A stretch of DNA of 64,000 nt from Rhodovarius crocodyli. Lineage in GTDB: Bacteria > Pseudomonadota > Alphaproteobacteria > Acetobacterales > Acetobacteraceae. Of the stretch, positions 62,285 to 64,000 are shown one piece after another. Under the pieces are notes generated by a model. The model worked only from the letters and a program-made list of their open reading frames with translations, ran no database searches and had not been told where the DNA came from. The translations under genes and the position numbers were made by a program. How positions within the stretch are numbered: the first letter of the stretch is position 1; the number at the start of each line of letters is the position of its first letter. The DNA lies in assembly GCF_004005855.1 (NCBI RefSeq), contig NZ_SACL01000001.1, positions 1,054,001 through 1,118,000 of the forward strand, given 5' to 3'.

Positions 62285-63319
62285 TTGTTGACGGAACGCA
62301 TTGAATCGGCTTGGATGGATGCCTTCGCATCCGCTATCGCCCTCTGCCACCCTGCCCCCGGCGATGCCGTTTGCCTCCTGGCCGAAAGCCAGTCCCGCCT
62401 GCTCAATATCGAGCTCGCGGAGCTCGCTTGCCTGAAGCTCGGGCTGCGCCCGTTCCGCTGCGTGCTGCCCACCCCGGCCCCCACCGCGCCGGTGCCCGTG
62501 CGCTCCACCGGTGCCTCCCGCGCCATCCAGCACCACCCCGCCGCCCTGGCCGCCATCAAGGCCAGCCCCCTGGTGCTGGACCTGACGGTCGAGGGCCTGC
62601 TCCATGCCCCGGAACTCAAGGAAATCCTTGGTTCCGGCGCCCGCGTGCTGATGATCAGCAACGAACATCCCGAGGCCCTGGCCCGCCTTCTGCCGCAGCC
62701 CGGCGACGAGCCGATGGTGAAGGCCGCGGTCAAGCGCGCCCGCGCGGCCAAGCGCATGCGCGTCACCTCCGCCGCCGGCACCGACCTTGATATCTCCATG
62801 GAGCGCGCGGTCACCGCGGGCGTCTGGGGCTGGACCGACCGGCCCGGCACCATCGCCCATTGGCCGGGTGGAATCGTGGTCAGTTTCCCTGCCGCCGGCA
62901 GCGTGAACGGGCGCCTGGTGCTCGCCGAAGGTGACGTAAACCTCACCTTCAAACGTTACCTGCAATCCAGGGTCGCCCTGACCATCGAGGACGACCATAT
63001 TACGAAAATCGAAGGCAGCGGCACCGACGCCATGTTGATGCGCCGTTACCTGGAGGCCTGGGGCGATCGGGCGGCCTATGCCGTCTCCCATGTCGGCTGG
63101 GGGCTGAACCCCCGCGCCCGCTACGAGGCGCTTTCGATGTACGACCAGCGCGACACCAACGGCACCGAACTGCGCGCGGTCGCCGGTAACTTCCTGTTTT
63201 CGACCGGTGCCAACGAATTCGCGGGCCGCTTCACCGAGGGCCATTTCGACATCCCCGTCTTCAACACCACCATCGAGCTGGACGGCGAAGCCGTGGTCCG
63301 GGACGGGGTGGTGCTGTGA
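62285..63319 (+). CDS. nicX: 2,5-dihydroxypyridine 5,6-dioxygenase-like protein (NicX, M29-like fold)
   Basis: A 344-residue protein of the M29-peptidase-like family that includes NicX, which opens the 2,5-dihydroxypyridine ring to N-formylmaleamate in nicotinate breakdown. The Fe ligands described for NicX (His, His, Asp) have matching positions here: H269 in SHVGWGLNP and H320-x-D322 in GHFDIP. A gene for a NicD-like hydrolase overlaps its 3' end, and a MarR gene is divergent, both as in nic clusters. Start is TTG at 62285 (next codon also TTG). A metallopeptidase is the main alternative. Confidence 0.78.
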   Translation: MLTERIESAWMDAFASAIALCHPAPGDAVCLLAESQSRLLNIELAELACLKLGLRPFRCVLPTPAPTAPVPVRSTGASRAIQHHPAALAAIKASPLVLDLTVEGLLHAPELKEILGSGARVLMISNEHPEALARLLPQPGDEPMVKAAVKRARAAKRMRVTSAAGTDLDISMERAVTAGVWGWTDRPGTIAHWPGGIVVSFPAAGSVNGRLVLAEGDVNLTFKRYLQSRVALTIEDDHITKIEGSGTDAMLMRRYLEAWGDRAAYAVSHVGWGLNPRARYEALSMYDQRDTNGTELRAVAGNFLFSTGANEFAGRFTEGHFDIPVFNTTIELDGEAVVRDGVVL

Positions 63320-64000
63320 CGGCCTTCCTGACCTGGGGCAGCGGCGCCCCCCTGATTTGCCTGCACGGCATAGGCGGCGCGGCGGATCTATGGGCCCCCA
63401 CGGCCGCCGCGTTACCCGGCCGACAGGTTCTGGCCTGGAATCAGCCGGGCTATGGCGGAAATCCGCTGCTCGCCGATCTCAGTTTTTCGACCTTGGCCGA
63501 TAATTTGGCCGCCGAGCTCGTTCAAAAAGGCATCACCTCCGCGGATTTCATCGGACATTCCATGGGCGGAATGGTTGCGATCGAGCTGGCGCTGCGTCAT
63601 CCGGGCCTGGTCCGCACCCTGATCCCCTATGCCACCACCCCGGCCTTCGGCGGCAAGGACCCCTCCTTCGCGCGGGACTTCCTGGCCAAGCGCCTGGCGC
63701 CGCTCGATGCAGGGGCCAGCATGGCCGAATGCGCGGCCGGGCTGGTGCGCGGCATGTGCGCCCCCACGGCCGACCCGGCCGCCGAGCCCGCCGCCATCGC
63801 CGCGATGAGCCTGGTGCCGGAGGCGACCTACCGCGCCACCCTTGCCTGCCTCACCACCTTCGACCGCCGTGACGCGCTGGGGGCCATCACCCAGCCCACC
63901 CACTGCATCGCCGGCGCCGAGGACAAGGTGGCCCCCGCCCGCACCATGCAGCGCATGGCCGATGCCATCCCGGGCGCCACCCTCTCCCTCATTCCCGGTG
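63316..64000 (+). CDS. nicD: alpha/beta hydrolase, probable N-formylmaleamate deformylase (NicD-like), 3' end outside window
   Basis: Open to the window edge (about 228 residues). Oxyanion region LHGIGGAADLW, nucleophile elbow GHSMGG (Ser near residue 80) and AGAEDKVAPA, where an acid or cap residue sits. The catalytic His should lie beyond the edge. GTG at 63316 overlaps the nicX stop (GTGA). NicD removes formate from the NicX product, which suits this position; 3-oxoadipate enol-lactonase-like enzymes look similar. Confidence 0.75.
   Translation, partial: MTAFLTWGSGAPLICLHGIGGAADLWAPTAAALPGRQVLAWNQPGYGGNPLLADLSFSTLADNLAAELVQKGITSADFIGHSMGGMVAIELALRHPGLVRTLIPYATTPAFGGKDPSFARDFLAKRLAPLDAGASMAECAAGLVRGMCAPTADPAAEPAAIAAMSLVPEATYRATLACLTTFDRRDALGAITQPTHCIAGAEDKVAPARTMQRMADAIPGATLSLIPG

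Overview
This 64 kb window is high-GC chromosomal DNA from an alphaproteobacterium. It fits the Acetobacteraceae (Roseomonas-like) best: a permuted two-piece tmRNA, the mnmE-mnmG-rsmG-parA-parB block with a parS site, expanded TctC/Bug receptors, and no mobile-element genes. The family-level placement is inference from gene content and style. I see no insertion sequence, prophage, CRISPR array or tRNA.

Layout. 1-8 kb: class II DAHP synthase (cut by the window edge), glutathione reductase, thiC under a TPP riboswitch, a small membrane protein and glnD. 8-15.5 kb: a TIGR02302/DUF4175 membrane protein overlapping lysA, a GNAT protein, and a PP2C-kinase fusion behind a formate/nitrite channel. 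15.8-19.7 kb: a SapC-family gene divergent from two secreted repeat proteins, a JmjC/cupin oxygenase that follows the second by 3 nt, and a methyltransferase-like gene. 19.85-25.05 kb: tmRNA (ssrA), preceded by a 1616-residue DUF4011-helicase-endonuclease protein that resembles the Hhe defence protein. 25.2-37 kb: an ABC uptake operon with two tandem binding proteins, a lone ureD, a D-threonine-aldolase-like enzyme, amine oxidase, quinone oxidoreductase, ogt and a YyaL-type protein. 37-42.8 kb: ferredoxin, mnmE, mnmG, rsmG, parA, parB. 42.8-52.9 kb: PNPOx/MocR pair, peptide deformylase, Hsp20, MarR, M17 peptidase, an FMN reductase/hydrolase/LLM monooxygenase operon, a 2OG oxygenase, an LldE-like protein and an unlisted 56-residue membrane protein. 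53-64 kb: two orphan TctC receptors, lpdA, a marR-emrB-emrA efflux operon with a clear operator, a GT61 glycosyltransferase and the start of a nicotinate (maleamate pathway) cluster with its own MarR regulator.

Best candidate for an undescribed system: the 16.8-19.05 kb unit. Two Tat-type exported proteins, each with five copies of a TG[IL]TDxDPxDGxGNGRG repeat, are encoded immediately upstream of a Fe(II)/2-oxoglutarate JmjC oxygenase with an intact H-x-D...H metal site. The simplest reading is an enzyme with its repetitive substrates. The pairing is seen directly; the modification is inferred.

Intergenic DNA carries at least two dispersed palindromic repeat families. Family A (three copies) has hairpin ends and an AT-rich middle; family B (two copies) has T-rich/A-rich hairpin ends. 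Both occur in both orientations. A third, related-looking element is present once. Other points: parA appears to start with CTG, and parS is encoded inside rsmG.
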